NCBI GenBank assembly: GCA_965199915.1
Contig: OZ241348.1
Location: 3,348,001-3,412,000, forward strand
From: VXYL01 sp965199915
GTDB taxonomy: Bacteria > Pseudomonadota > Gammaproteobacteria > Pseudomonadales > Azotimanducaceae
DNA: 64,000 nucleotides
Direction: 5' to 3'
Positions 26,152-35,061 of the stretch are shown here, piece after piece. Below the pieces are notes generated by a model that saw only the letters and a program-made list of their open reading frames with translations, was not told the DNA's origin and did not search any database. How positions within the stretch are numbered: position 1 is the stretch's first letter; the number at the start of each line of letters is the position of its first letter. The position numbers and the translations under genes are program-made.

Positions 26152-26873
26152 CCACGGCTGCGGATCGGGTGCGCCTCGATTCTTCGTGGAAGAACGCTTT
26201 GGCGGCGGAGTTCGACGCCGGCTACATGAAGCGGCTGCGCGCCTTTCTGTTGCAGGAGAAGCAGGCGCGGCGCGCAACCTACCCCAAGGGCGACAACATC
26301 TTCGCCGCGCTGGACGCAACCCCCTTGGACGCCGTGAAGGTGGTCATCATCGGCCAAGACCCGTACCACGGCCCCGGCCAAGCGCACGGCTTGTGCTTCT
26401 CCGTGCCGCGCGGTGTGCCGGCGCCGCCCTCGTTGGTGAACATCTTTCAAGAGATCAACACCGACATGGCCGACGACAACGTGCCTTGCGGCCGGCACGA
26501 CGGCGCCGTGCCGCCCGGTGCCACGTGTCTCGCGCCCTGGGCGCGGCAGGGCGTGCTGTTGTTGAACGCCGTGCTCACGGTGGCCGCCGGACGCGCCGGC
26601 TCCCACCAAGGCAGAGGCTGGGAGACGTTCACCGACCGCGTGGTGGAGACCATCAACCGGGAACGGGAGCATGTGGTGTTCCTGCTGTGGGGAAGCTACG
26701 CGCGCAAGAAAGGCGCCACGGTGGACCCGTCCCGCCACCTGGTGCTCACCGCGCCGCATCCGTCGCCGCTTTCCGCGGCGAGCGGGTTTTTCGGCTGCCG
26801 CCACTTCTCCAAAGCCAACGAGTATTTGGTGGAACACAACATCCTGCCCATCAATTGGTTCGACGTGGAGTGA
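26148..26873 (+). CDS. ung: uracil-DNA glycosylase
   Basis: This family 1 UDG removes uracil from DNA. The catalytic water-activating motif GQDPYHG and the second motif HPSPLSA are present, along with LLLNAVLTV and LLWGSYARKKG. The length of 241 residues is normal, although an insertion around CGRHDGAVPPGATC is not typical. It is coupled by overlaps to both lysS and the following glycosyltransferase gene. Confidence 0.95.
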   Translation: MTTAADRVRLDSSWKNALAAEFDAGYMKRLRAFLLQEKQARRATYPKGDNIFAALDATPLDAVKVVIIGQDPYHGPGQAHGLCFSVPRGVPAPPSLVNIFQEINTDMADDNVPCGRHDGAVPPGATCLAPWARQGVLLLNAVLTVAAGRAGSHQGRGWETFTDRVVETINREREHVVFLLWGSYARKKGATVDPSRHLVLTAPHPSPLSAASGFFGCRHFSKANEYLVEHNILPINWFDVE

Positions 26874-28387
26874 CCGCCAGCGCGGCGCCAAACCCCGCGT
26901 CCGTCGCGCACAACAACTGGCGGAGCGTGGACGCACCCGCAGCCGAGGAGTTCCTACCGAGCTTGCCGGTGAGCGTGGTCATGCCCTGCTACCAAACGCC
27001 GCCGCCCACGCTGGCGCGGACGCTGGCAACGCTCGAAGGCCAAAGCTATCCGCGCCACCTGTTCGAGGTCGTGGTCGTCGACGACGGTTCGGATCCGCCG
27101 CTGCGAGCGCCTTCCTCGCCACTCGAGGTGAAGGTGGTGCGGCAGGAGCGGCGCGGCTTCGGCGTCGCGCGGGCGCGCAACACCGGCGCCGAGGCCGCCG
27201 CCCACGACATTCTGCTCTTTCTCGACAGCGACATGCTGGTGGAGGCGGACTGGATGGCGGCGCATGCGCGCTGGCACCATGTGGTTTCCGACGCGCTGAC
27301 GGCGGGCTTCCGCGCCCATGTGGCGGCGGACGATCTCTCGCCCGACGCCATTCGCAACCGACCAGGCACGCTGCAAGCGCTGCTCGCCGGGCGGCCGATG
27401 GACTCGCCGCGCATGGCCGGCCATCTGATCAGAACGGCCGACCTCACCGCCCGCGCCGACGACTTGTTCCGGGTGATCGAAGGCGCGGACTTCGGCATCG
27501 GCAAACCGTTCTACCGCGCCATCGGCGGCAGCGACGAATCCTTCCAACGCTGGGGCATGGAGGACATCGAGCTGGCGTACCGGGCCTTCGCGCACGGCGC
27601 TTTGCTAACGCCAATCGTCGGGCGCTCCTGGCACCAGAGCCGCGATGCGCGCGGCGACAAAGAACGCAGCAACCGCATCGCACGGGGCAAAGCCGCTCAC
27701 CTCATCGCCCATCCGGAGTTCCGCAGCCCGACGCCGGGGCGCCACTACTCCGTGCCGCAACATGTGGTCACCATCGTCGGCGGGGACTGCCCCGCCGAGC
27801 GAATCGTGAAAGCCGTCGCCGACGTTCTCGCCGACCGCGTGGGCGATCTGGCGGTGCGCGTGGAGTGGAACGGCAAGGACGACGAACGATCGGCGTGGCT
27901 GCGCGACGTGTTCGATCCGGACCCGCGCGTGTGGCCAAACCCCAGCCGGCCCGCGCTGGAGCAGTTTCCCGCGGCCGCGTACCACATTCGGCTTCCCGCC
28001 GGTGTCGCGGCGGCGAACATCGTGTGGCGGCTGCGCGCGAAGCTCGGCGGCGGCGTGAGCGCCACGGCTGTGCTGGCCGGCGGCGAGCGCGTGTCCATAG
28101 TGCGCGGCTGGGCGCTGCATCGGGCGCGGCGCGCCGGGCGCGAGGTAAGCGACTTCGGCGAGGCGCGAACGTTCAGACCCTCGGCGTTGCGGCTGCGCGA
28201 CCCGAGCGGCCGGCGCTCCCGGCGCCGCGCCACAAGAGAAGCGGCCGGAACGTCCACGAAAGCGCGTTTCCTAGCACTCCGCTGGCGCGACGCGCACGGC
28301 TGGCGCGAAACGTGGTGGTGCCTGCGCTGGGTGGTGTGGTGGTGTACCCGTCGGATCGCGCCCCACCGCCGCGTGCGGAAGGTCTAG
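26870..28387 (+). CDS. glycosyltransferase family 2 protein
   Basis: The GTG at 26870 overlaps the ung stop (GTGA). The 505-residue product has a GT-A fold N-terminus (VSVVMPCYQTPPPTL, VVVVDDGSDPP, and a DXD-type DSDM in ILLFLDSDMLVEADW). A galactosyltransferase-like C-terminal lobe follows, with RWGMEDIELAYRAFAHGA (the ED motif). The remaining 250 residues match nothing I recognise and end in a basic, Trp-rich tail (WWCLRWVVWW) that may sit at the membrane. The sugar and acceptor are unknown. Confidence 0.82.
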   Translation: MTASAAPNPASVAHNNWRSVDAPAAEEFLPSLPVSVVMPCYQTPPPTLARTLATLEGQSYPRHLFEVVVVDDGSDPPLRAPSSPLEVKVVRQERRGFGVARARNTGAEAAAHDILLFLDSDMLVEADWMAAHARWHHVVSDALTAGFRAHVAADDLSPDAIRNRPGTLQALLAGRPMDSPRMAGHLIRTADLTARADDLFRVIEGADFGIGKPFYRAIGGSDESFQRWGMEDIELAYRAFAHGALLTPIVGRSWHQSRDARGDKERSNRIARGKAAHLIAHPEFRSPTPGRHYSVPQHVVTIVGGDCPAERIVKAVADVLADRVGDLAVRVEWNGKDDERSAWLRDVFDPDPRVWPNPSRPALEQFPAAAYHIRLPAGVAAANIVWRLRAKLGGGVSATAVLAGGERVSIVRGWALHRARRAGREVSDFGEARTFRPSALRLRDPSGRRSRRRATREAAGTSTKARFLALRWRDAHGWRETWWCLRWVVWWCTRRIAPHRRVRKV

Positions 28388-28447
28388 CTCAGCAGATGCT
28401 TGGTGTGGCGCTGGTCTTCACGACCGAATCAGGTATTGCCGCCGCGC

Positions 28448-28491
28448 CGGAGTTTGCATAGCAAACTCCAACGCGCCCCGCAGGGGCGCGC
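28448..28491. repeat. dispersed double-hairpin repeat, full copy
   Basis: Two adjacent palindromes are seen: GGAGTTTGC ATA GCAAACTCC and GCGCCCC GCA GGGGCGC. It lies between the convergent glycosyltransferase and cpoB genes, where it could act as a two-way terminator. Confidence 0.75.
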
Positions 28492-28492
28492 A

Positions 28493-29326
28493 CTAACGCA
28501 ACTCGGCCGCGTAGGCGCGCGCCAAGCGGGCGGCGGAGTGATCCGGATACTCCGCCATGACTCGGTCCAGATTGCGCAACGCCTGCTCGTCCTCGCCAAG
28601 ACGGTGGTAGACGACGCCGAGTTTGTAGAGACCGTCGGGCACCTTGGAGTGTGCGCCGAACAAGCCGACCACTTGGGTGAACGCCTGCCGGGCCAGCTCC
28701 AAATTGTCTCTTGAGAGTTCGATCTCGCCCCGCCAATAGAAGGCGTTGGCGGCGCGTTTGCCGTTCGGATACTCGGTGATCAACGCATCGAACATGGCCA
28801 AGGCTTGGGTGTAGCCCTCGTCGCGTTGCGACGGTGGCTGCGCGCGAGCAGCCTGCAACGCGTTGAACGCGGCGTTGTACGCCTGATCCTCGCCGGCCCC
28901 GACCGGATCCGCGCTTGGCAGCGGAACATCGGCAACCGGGCTGCGCGTGGGCGCTGTATCCCCGCTCACCTGCAGCAGCCGCCGATCCAGATCGATGTAG
29001 CGCTCCTTCTGTTCCCGCGTCAACCGATCGATCCGATGCCCTTGCTCTTCAATGACGCCCTGCAGGCGGCGCAACTCGTCTTGCATCGCTTGGATTTGCT
29101 GGAAGAGAAAGCCCGTGCTGCCGTTCGTCACTTCTTCTGCCCCGGCTTCCACGCCCGTGGCCGTTGCCGCGACCCGGCTTGGCGGAGTGGTTTGCTCCGG
29201 CGGCCACTGCGCCCACGCGGCGCCCGCCACCAAAGCGCTGACGACGAACAGCGCGCCGGTGTGACTTGGCCGGAAGTCCCGCGCGCGCAACCGGCGTCCG
29301 GTCACGCCGGGCGGCCGCATCGGCAT
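28493..29326 (-). CDS. cpoB: cell division coordinator CpoB (YbgF)
   Basis: CpoB is a periplasmic TPR protein that links Tol-Pal driven outer-membrane constriction with peptidoglycan synthesis. The 277-residue product has a signal sequence (ALFVVSALVAGAAWA). A coiled-coil trimerisation segment follows (IQAMQDELRRLQGVIEEQGHR, residues about 76-96), then TPR repeats (AFNALQAAR, ALAMFDALITEYPNGKRAANA, VPDGLYKLGVVYHRLG). It is the last gene of the tol-pal cluster. Confidence 0.93.
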   Translation of the reverse strand: MPMRPPGVTGRRLRARDFRPSHTGALFVVSALVAGAAWAQWPPEQTTPPSRVAATATGVEAGAEEVTNGSTGFLFQQIQAMQDELRRLQGVIEEQGHRIDRLTREQKERYIDLDRRLLQVSGDTAPTRSPVADVPLPSADPVGAGEDQAYNAAFNALQAARAQPPSQRDEGYTQALAMFDALITEYPNGKRAANAFYWRGEIELSRDNLELARQAFTQVVGLFGAHSKVPDGLYKLGVVYHRLGEDEQALRNLDRVMAEYPDHSAARLARAYAAELR

Positions 29327-29357
29327 TTGATTCGGCAGCCGATCCGAGCCCGCGAGG

Positions 29358-29891
29358 CTATTGGTAGATCATGACGGCGCGGCGGTTTCTGGACCACGCG
29401 CTTTCGTCGTGGCCGGCATCTTCCGGACGCTCTTCGCCGTAGCTCACCGTCTCGATTTGGGAAGCGCGCACGCCGGCGGAGGTGAGGTAGCGCGCCACGG
29501 CATCCGCGCGCCGTTCGCCCAAGGCCAAGTTGTATTCGCGCGTGCCGCGCTCGTCGCAATGGCCCTCGATCGTGATGCGCCGATTGCGGAAGTCGCGCAG
29601 ATAGCCCGCGTGCAGCGCCAACATGCGCAGATCGCGCTCGGCCAGCCGCGCCTGATCGAACTCGAAGTAGAACGTGCGCCCGAGCGGCCTGCCGGTGGCG
29701 TCCACCGGGTTGCCCTCGCTGTCCACGCGCGGCGGGGGCTCCGGCTCGGAGACCGGGGTTGGCGCCACCACCGGCGCCGGCGCGACCGGCGCCGGCGCCA
29801 CCGTTTCTTTCTTGCTGGCGCAACCGACGAGCAGAGACCCGCCCGCCACAAACACCACCGTTCCAACCAAGCCGCGCATCGCACGCATCAT
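29358..29891 (-). CDS. pal: peptidoglycan-associated lipoprotein Pal
   Basis: Pal anchors the outer membrane to peptidoglycan. The start ATG at 29891 follows an AGGAGAG site. The lipobox is LLVGC, so the mature lipoprotein starts at that Cys, followed by a Pro/Ala-rich linker. The OmpA-like domain has FYFEFDQARL, IEGHCDERGTREYNLALGERR and SYGEERPEDAG. The length is 177 residues. Confidence 0.95.
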   Translation of the reverse strand: MMRAMRGLVGTVVFVAGGSLLVGCASKKETVAPAPVAPAPVVAPTPVSEPEPPPRVDSEGNPVDATGRPLGRTFYFEFDQARLAERDLRMLALHAGYLRDFRNRRITIEGHCDERGTREYNLALGERRADAVARYLTSAGVRASQIETVSYGEERPEDAGHDESAWSRNRRAVMIYQ

Positions 29892-29993
29892 CTGTCTCTC
29901 CTTGCCGTCCGTCGTTCGCGGCGCTGCCGCCCGCGACACACGCCGGAGTATACCCCACCGACAAAGGCAACAGCGCGAGCCCTCACCGCCTAT

Positions 29994-30036
29994 GCGCGCC
30001 CTGCGGGGCGCGTTGGAGTTTTGCTCCGCAAAACTC
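29994..30036 (-). repeat. dispersed double-hairpin repeat, inverted copy
   Basis: The copy reads as the reverse complement of the 28448 element: GCGCCCTGCGGGGCGC followed by GGAGTTTTGCTCCGCAAAACTC. It sits between tolB and pal, both minus strand, so it could affect transcription or mRNA stability inside the operon. Confidence 0.7.
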
Positions 30037-30134
30037 GGTGCTTGTCGCGGCTTGGCCCACGAGACCGTCCACGAAGCGCCGCCGAAGAAGGTCTACGGCA
30101 ACCCCTTGCGCTCCCGCCTTCCAAGCACGCCACA

Positions 30135-31532
30135 TCAGTCCGTTGCCGCCCCCGCCAGGTTCGGTCCCGCAAGGAACGGCGACCAAGCGGGTTCCCGAAC
30201 ATCGCCCGCCTGCGACGGCAGGAAGTACTTCGCGCGCCCGTCGATGGAGACCGCTGCGAGCACGCCGCGGCCGGCGTTCCGCGTCGCGTAGATCATCATC
30301 ATTCCGTTCGGTGCGATGGTTGGCGACTCGTCCAGCGCCGTCTCCTGATCGAGGGCGGTGAGCACGCGCAAGGAGTCGCGCTCGAGATCCTGCCAAGCGA
30401 TGCGGTAGACGCCGTCCCGCCGGTGAACGTAGACGAGGTGCTGCCCGTCCGGAAGGATTCTGGCGCGCGCGTTGTAGTCGCCCTCGAAGGTGAGGCGTTC
30501 CACGAACGACGTTTTCAGGTCTTTGCGGTATATCTGCGCCTTGCCGCCCCGATCGGATGTGAAGATCAGGCTCTCGCCATCCGGGCTCCAGATCGGTTCG
30601 GTGTCAATGGCGTTCGGCCTGCGGGTGACGCGGCGCAGGTCCCCCGTGGCGAGGTTTTTGACGTATATCTCCGGATTGCCATCGCGCGAGAGCGACATCG
30701 CCAAGCGCGTGCCGTCCGGCGAAAACGTCGGCGCACCGTTGATGCCGGGATATTCGGCCACCCGGGTGCGCGCCGCGGTCGCCAGTTCCTGCACCATGAT
30801 GGTGGAGCGGCCAGTCTCGAAAGACACGTACGCCACCCGGTCCGCCGCCGGCGACCAAGCGGGCGACAGGATGGCGTCCTCGGAGCGGAACAGTTCGCGC
30901 TCGCGGTGGCCGTCGGCGTCCGCCAGCATTAGGCGGTAGGGGGCCGGTCCCGAGCCGGCGTCGCGCTGCAGCACATAGAGGATTTTGGTGGAGAACGCGC
31001 CGGGCACGCCGGTCACCGTGGCGAAGACGTCGTCGGAGACGCCGTGCGCCGCATCGCGCGCCAACTCCGGCGTGAACGCGAGCCGCGCCGTGGCCATCTC
31101 GCGCTCGGTGGCGACGTCGAACAGGTGGTAGACCAACGCCAGGCGGCTGTTCGTGGTGACGCGGGACGCGCCCGCTGCCACCGCGACGCGCCCAATGAGC
31201 AGATAGTCCATGCCGAGCAGCCGCCAGTCGCGGAAGAACACGCCTTCCACGGAATCCGGCAACGACAGCATGTCCTCGCTGGGCAGCACCGCGAACTGGC
31301 CGCTGCGCAGCAAATCCGCGGCGACGACGGCGGCCAGATCCACCCCGGGCAGCGACGGGCCGCCGAACGGCACGACCGCGATCTTGGTGGGGCTGTCCCA
31401 ACCTTCGGTGACCACGATCTCCAGTCCGTGCGCCTTGGCGAAACACAACGCGAGCGCGCCGAAGGCGATCGACTTGCCACCAACACGAGCCAGCGTCCGG
31501 CCCACCTCAACGAAACGCGCGCGCATTTTCAC
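30135..31532 (-). CDS. tolB: Tol-Pal system protein TolB
   Basis: TolB is the periplasmic beta-propeller that connects TolA to Pal. The GTG at 31532 overlaps the tolA stop (GTGA). The 465-residue product has a signal peptide (SIAFGALALCFAKAHG), an N-terminal D1/D2 domain (IAVVPFGG) and propeller repeats (AYVSFETGRSTIMVQEL, GTRLAMSLSRDGNPEIYV, SLIFTSDRGGKAQIYR). Confidence 0.95.
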   Translation of the reverse strand: MKMRARFVEVGRTLARVGGKSIAFGALALCFAKAHGLEIVVTEGWDSPTKIAVVPFGGPSLPGVDLAAVVAADLLRSGQFAVLPSEDMLSLPDSVEGVFFRDWRLLGMDYLLIGRVAVAAGASRVTTNSRLALVYHLFDVATEREMATARLAFTPELARDAAHGVSDDVFATVTGVPGAFSTKILYVLQRDAGSGPAPYRLMLADADGHRERELFRSEDAILSPAWSPAADRVAYVSFETGRSTIMVQELATAARTRVAEYPGINGAPTFSPDGTRLAMSLSRDGNPEIYVKNLATGDLRRVTRRPNAIDTEPIWSPDGESLIFTSDRGGKAQIYRKDLKTSFVERLTFEGDYNARARILPDGQHLVYVHRRDGVYRIAWQDLERDSLRVLTALDQETALDESPTIAPNGMMMIYATRNAGRGVLAAVSIDGRAKYFLPSQAGDVREPAWSPFLAGPNLAGAATD

Positions 31533-32212
31533 CGCAACAGATCCTCCGGTTTGAACAAGATGGTGAACCGACGGAACTCGGCCTCGAACAACCGTCGATC
31601 CTTCGGCACCTCGAACCGCCGCACTTTCCGTATGGCGCGTTCCACCGAGCGATCGTAGGGAGCATTGCCGCTCGAGGTCACCAGCTGCACGGACAGCAAC
31701 TCTCCGGTCGGCGCCAAGTGCAGCATGAGGCGCGCCACCATGCCGTTGCGCGCGCTGGGCGGGCGCGTCCACTCGCGGCTGATGGCGCGCTTGATGGCCT
31801 GCACATAGGTCATGGCCGCCTGCTCGGCCACGCGCTGCTCGATGTCCGCCGCTTCGTCCCGCAAAGCCCGCCGCGTGGCCTCCTCCTCAATGGCGCGCAA
31901 ACGCGCCTGCGCCTCGGCCCGCTTGCGCGCCTCGGCGTCCACATCGGGCTTCGGCGGCGGCGGCTTCGGGGTCGGCGTCGGTTTGGGCTGCGGCTTCGGC
32001 TTGGGTTTCGGCGGTGGCGGCGTGGCCGGCAGGGGCCGCGCCGGCGGCTTCGCCACCGGTTTGTCAATGACCAGCAGCTTCGCTTCAATGGCTTTGGGCT
32101 GCACCACGCGCGGCGCGTCCGGCGTCCGCTCCCAACCGTGGGCCAAGGTGGCCGCGACGCCGGCGTGGAGCAACAACGCAAGCAGCAACGGCAAGACGTA
32201 TTCGCGCGCCAC
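31529..32212 (-). CDS. tolA: Tol-Pal system protein TolA
   Basis: TolA spans the periplasm from the inner membrane. The 227-residue product has one N-terminal membrane helix (VLPLLLALLLHAGVAATL) and a Pro/Lys-rich stretch (residues about 55-88). A charged helical stretch follows (ARKRAEAQARLRAIEEEATR), then a compact C-terminal TonB-like domain (AIKRAISREWTRPPSA, VQLVTSSGNAPYDRSVERAI). It is short, because the helical domain is much reduced compared with the 421-residue E. coli protein. Confidence 0.93.
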   Translation of the reverse strand: MAREYVLPLLLALLLHAGVAATLAHGWERTPDAPRVVQPKAIEAKLLVIDKPVAKPPARPLPATPPPPKPKPKPQPKPTPTPKPPPPKPDVDAEARKRAEAQARLRAIEEEATRRALRDEAADIEQRVAEQAAMTYVQAIKRAISREWTRPPSARNGMVARLMLHLAPTGELLSVQLVTSSGNAPYDRSVERAIRKVRRFEVPKDRRLFEAEFRRFTILFKPEDLLR

Positions 32213-32214
32213 GG

Positions 32215-32679
32215 CTATTCTTCCCCGCCCGCGCCGGCGCCCAAGTCTTCAACGGGGTCCGTCATCAAGCCCACGTTCGCTTTGCCAGCGCGCTGCAGCA
32301 CGGCCATCACGCGAATGACCTGCCCGTAGGCAACACCCTGGTCGCCGCGCACGAACACTGGAATGTCGGGCCGCGCGCGGACGATTTTCCGCACCTGATC
32401 CTCCAGCGAGAAGATGGTGGCGCGGGTGCCGAGATCGCCACCGGGGCCGGCCCGCGGCATGCCCGTGTTGACGAATATCCGGCCCTTGGCGTCCACGCTG
32501 ATCACCAGCGGATCCTCCTCGTCCACGGGCAGCGGCTTGGAGTCCACGTTGGGCAGGTCCACCTTCACGCCCTGCGCCAAGAGCGGGGCGGTGGCCATGA
32601 AGATGACCAGCAGCACCAGCATGACGTCGATGTAGGGCACCACGTTGATCTCGGACATGGGGCGGCGGCGCGCGGCCAT
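32215..32679 (-). CDS. tolR: Tol-Pal system protein TolR
   Basis: TolR is an ExbD-family protein of 154 residues with a single N-terminal membrane helix. The helix contains the proton-pathway aspartate in NVVPYIDVMLVLLVIFMAT, and a periplasmic domain follows (DIPVFVRGDQGVAYGQVI). With TolQ it harnesses the proton gradient to move TolA. An insertion of about ten residues (MPRAGPGGDLGTRA) and a Gly/Glu tail are unusual. Confidence 0.95.
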   Translation of the reverse strand: MAARRRPMSEINVVPYIDVMLVLLVIFMATAPLLAQGVKVDLPNVDSKPLPVDEEDPLVISVDAKGRIFVNTGMPRAGPGGDLGTRATIFSLEDQVRKIVRARPDIPVFVRGDQGVAYGQVIRVMAVLQRAGKANVGLMTDPVEDLGAGAGGEE

Positions 32680-32682
32680 CGT

Positions 32683-33369
32683 TCAACGCCCCGGCGCCGC
32701 GTGGGCGACGCGGTGCAGAATGGAGGCGAGCTCGTCGGCGAACGCTTCGTAGCGGCGCATGAGGATCTCCACCCGCGCCGCGAAGCGGTTGTAGCCGATG
32801 ACCGCCGGAATAGCCGCGAACAGGCCCATCGCCGTGGCCACCAACGCTTCGGAAATGCCCGGCGCCACGGCGGTCAATGTCGCCTGCGTCATGCCGGCGA
32901 GGCTGCGAAACGAGTTCATGATGCCCCAGACGGTGCCGAACAAGCCGATGTACGGGCTTGTGGAACCCACCGTGGCGAGAAACGGCAGGTGGCGGCCGAG
33001 GCGCTCCTCCTCGCGGGTGACGGCGACGCGCATGGCGCGCTGCACGTTCTGCATCACGGCGTCCGGGTCCGTGTCCGGCTGCGCCGCCAAGCGCTGGTAT
33101 TCGCCGAAGCCGCTGTGGAAGACCGACTCGGCGCCGCTCAAGTGTGCTTCCTCCCCGTCCAAGTCCGTCTTGAGTTGGTTGAGGTCTATGCCGCTCCAGA
33201 ACTCGTCCTCGAAATCGTCGATCTCGCGGCGGACGCGGTTCAAGGCGAACCAGCGCTGAAAGATGAGCGCCCAAGAAACCACCGACGCCAACGCCAAGAG
33301 CAGCATCACGAACTGCACCAGCGGGCTGGCGTTGAGGATCAAGTCCGTGATGGAAATGGGGTCGGACAT
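32683..33369 (-). CDS. tolQ: Tol-Pal system protein TolQ
   Basis: TolQ is the ExbB/MotA-like channel subunit, with three membrane helices: LVQFVMLLLALASVVSWALI, STSPYIGLFGTVWGIMNSF and ISEALVATAMGLFAAIPAVI. From the ATG at 33369 it has 228 residues. It lies directly after ruvB (4 bp). The thioesterase gene ybgC, which usually precedes tolQ, is missing here. Confidence 0.95.
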   Translation of the reverse strand: MSDPISITDLILNASPLVQFVMLLLALASVVSWALIFQRWFALNRVRREIDDFEDEFWSGIDLNQLKTDLDGEEAHLSGAESVFHSGFGEYQRLAAQPDTDPDAVMQNVQRAMRVAVTREEERLGRHLPFLATVGSTSPYIGLFGTVWGIMNSFRSLAGMTQATLTAVAPGISEALVATAMGLFAAIPAVIGYNRFAARVEILMRRYEAFADELASILHRVAHAAPGR

Positions 33370-33373
33370 TGGT

Positions 33374-34477
33374 CTACCTGTCCGTTGCGGGATCGGCACC
33401 GGCTGCCCCGCCGCGGGCTTGGGCGTTGGAGAAATCCAGTTCCGGCTGCGCGCCCGCCGGCCGCTTGGGAATCACCCCCAAATGCCGGTAGGCGGATTCC
33501 GTGAGCACCCGGCCGCGCGGCGTGCGCATCACCAACCCTTCTTGAATGAGGAACGGCTCGATCACGTCCTCAATGGTGTCCCGCTCCTCGCTGATGGCCG
33601 CGGACAGCGAATCCACCCCCACCGGGCCGCCGTCGAATTTGCGCGCGATGGCGTCGAGCACGCGCCGATCCATGCCGTCCAGCCCCCGCTCGTCCACTTC
33701 CAGCATGGAAAGCGCGGCGTCCGCGGTCTGTTTGGTGACGGTGCCGTCGCCTTTCACCTCCGCGTAGTCGCGCACGCGCCGCAGCAGGCGGTTGGCCACG
33801 CGCGGCGTGCCGCGGGCGCGGCGCGCCAGCTCCTGGGCGCCCACGGCGTCGACGGGAATGCCCAGCTTGCCGGCCGACACGGTGACGATCTCCGCAAGTT
33901 CGCGCGCATCGTAGAACTCCAACCGCTGGACGATGCCGAAGCGGTCGCGCAGCGGCGAAGTGAGCAGGCCGGCGCGGGTGGTCGCGCCGACCAAGGTGAA
34001 CCGCTTGAGCTCCAGCTTGATGGAGCGCGCCGCCGGCCCGTCGCCGATCAGGATGTCCAGCTTGCCGTCCTCCATCGCCGGGTAGAGGATCTCTTCCACC
34101 ACCGGCGACAGGCGGTGTATTTCGTCAATGAACAGGATGTCGCCGTCGTCGAGATTGGTCAGCTGGGCGGCCAAGTCGCCCTGCCGCTCCAACACCGGCC
34201 CGGAAGTCTGCTTCAACGCCACCCGCATCTCGTTGGCGACGATGTGCGCGAGCGTTGTTTTGCCAAGGCCGGGCGGCCCGAAAATCAGCGTGTGGTCGAG
34301 GGAGTCGCCGCGCCGCCGGGCGGCTTCGATGAACAGCGCCATCTGCTCTTTCACCGCCGTTTGGCCGATGTACTCCGCCAGCCGTTGCGGGCGCAAGGCG
34401 CGGTCGAAGCGCTGTTCGTCGTCGCCGTTGTCCACCGCGGCGGCGCCCGAGGTGACGCGATCCGGTTGCACGCTCAT
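33374..34477 (-). CDS. ruvB: Holliday junction helicase RuvB
   Basis: RuvB is the AAA+ motor that drives branch migration with RuvA. The 367-residue protein has RPQRLAEYIGQ, Walker A GPPGLGKTTLAH, Walker B ILFIDEIHRL, the GATTRAGLLTSPLRDRFG sensor region, and a C-terminal winged helix (RTPRGRVLTESAYRHLG). Its ATG overlaps the ruvA stop. Confidence 0.97.
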   Translation of the reverse strand: MSVQPDRVTSGAAAVDNGDDEQRFDRALRPQRLAEYIGQTAVKEQMALFIEAARRRGDSLDHTLIFGPPGLGKTTLAHIVANEMRVALKQTSGPVLERQGDLAAQLTNLDDGDILFIDEIHRLSPVVEEILYPAMEDGKLDILIGDGPAARSIKLELKRFTLVGATTRAGLLTSPLRDRFGIVQRLEFYDARELAEIVTVSAGKLGIPVDAVGAQELARRARGTPRVANRLLRRVRDYAEVKGDGTVTKQTADAALSMLEVDERGLDGMDRRVLDAIARKFDGGPVGVDSLSAAISEERDTIEDVIEPFLIQEGLVMRTPRGRVLTESAYRHLGVIPKRPAGAQPELDFSNAQARGGAAGADPATDR

Positions 34478-35061
34478 GCCGCCAGTCTACGCAATGCTTC
34501 GCGGACGAGGTCTTCCACACCGGGTTCGCCGGCGAATCCCTCCGCCGCTTCGCGCACCACCTGCGCGGCGTCGCGTTCCCGGTAGCCGAGCGTCACCAAG
34601 GCGAGTGCGGCTTCCCGGGCGGCAGAGCTTTCCCCGCCCACGGCCTCGGCAACGGCAGCCCCGTCCACCTTGTCGCGCAACTCCATCACCAAGCGGCCGG
34701 CGGTCTTCTTGCCGATGCCGGGAACGCGCGTGATGGCGGCGACATCGCCGCTCGCCACCGCCGCGGCGAACTGATCCGGCGTCACCGCGGACAGCAGCGC
34801 GAGGCCGAGTTTCGGCCCCACGCCCGCCACCTTGATCAACGACCGAAACAGCGTCCGCTCCGCAACGCTGGCGAAGCCGAACAGAACTTGGGCATCGTCG
34901 CGCACGACCAGATGCGTACACACCTCCGCCTCGTCCGGGCTGGCGGCCAGCCGGGCGGCGGCACCGGCGGTCACTTCCACTTCGTAGCCGACGCCGCCCA
35001 CGTCGATCACCGCGACGGGTTCCGCGAGTTCCACGAGCTTGCCGCGCAGTCGAGCGATCAC
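34474..35061 (-). CDS. ruvA: Holliday junction protein RuvA
   Basis: RuvA binds the four-way junction. The 195-residue protein starts MIARLRGKLVELAEPVAVID. It has the OB domain with VGYEV, the helix-hairpin-helix pairs (LIKVAGVGPKLGLALLSA, ITRVPGIGKKTAGRLVMEL), and the C-terminal domain III that contacts RuvB. It overlaps both ruvB and ruvC by 4 bp. Confidence 0.96.
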   Translation of the reverse strand: MIARLRGKLVELAEPVAVIDVGGVGYEVEVTAGAAARLAASPDEAEVCTHLVVRDDAQVLFGFASVAERTLFRSLIKVAGVGPKLGLALLSAVTPDQFAAAVASGDVAAITRVPGIGKKTAGRLVMELRDKVDGAAVAEAVGGESSAAREAALALVTLGYRERDAAQVVREAAEGFAGEPGVEDLVREALRRLAA

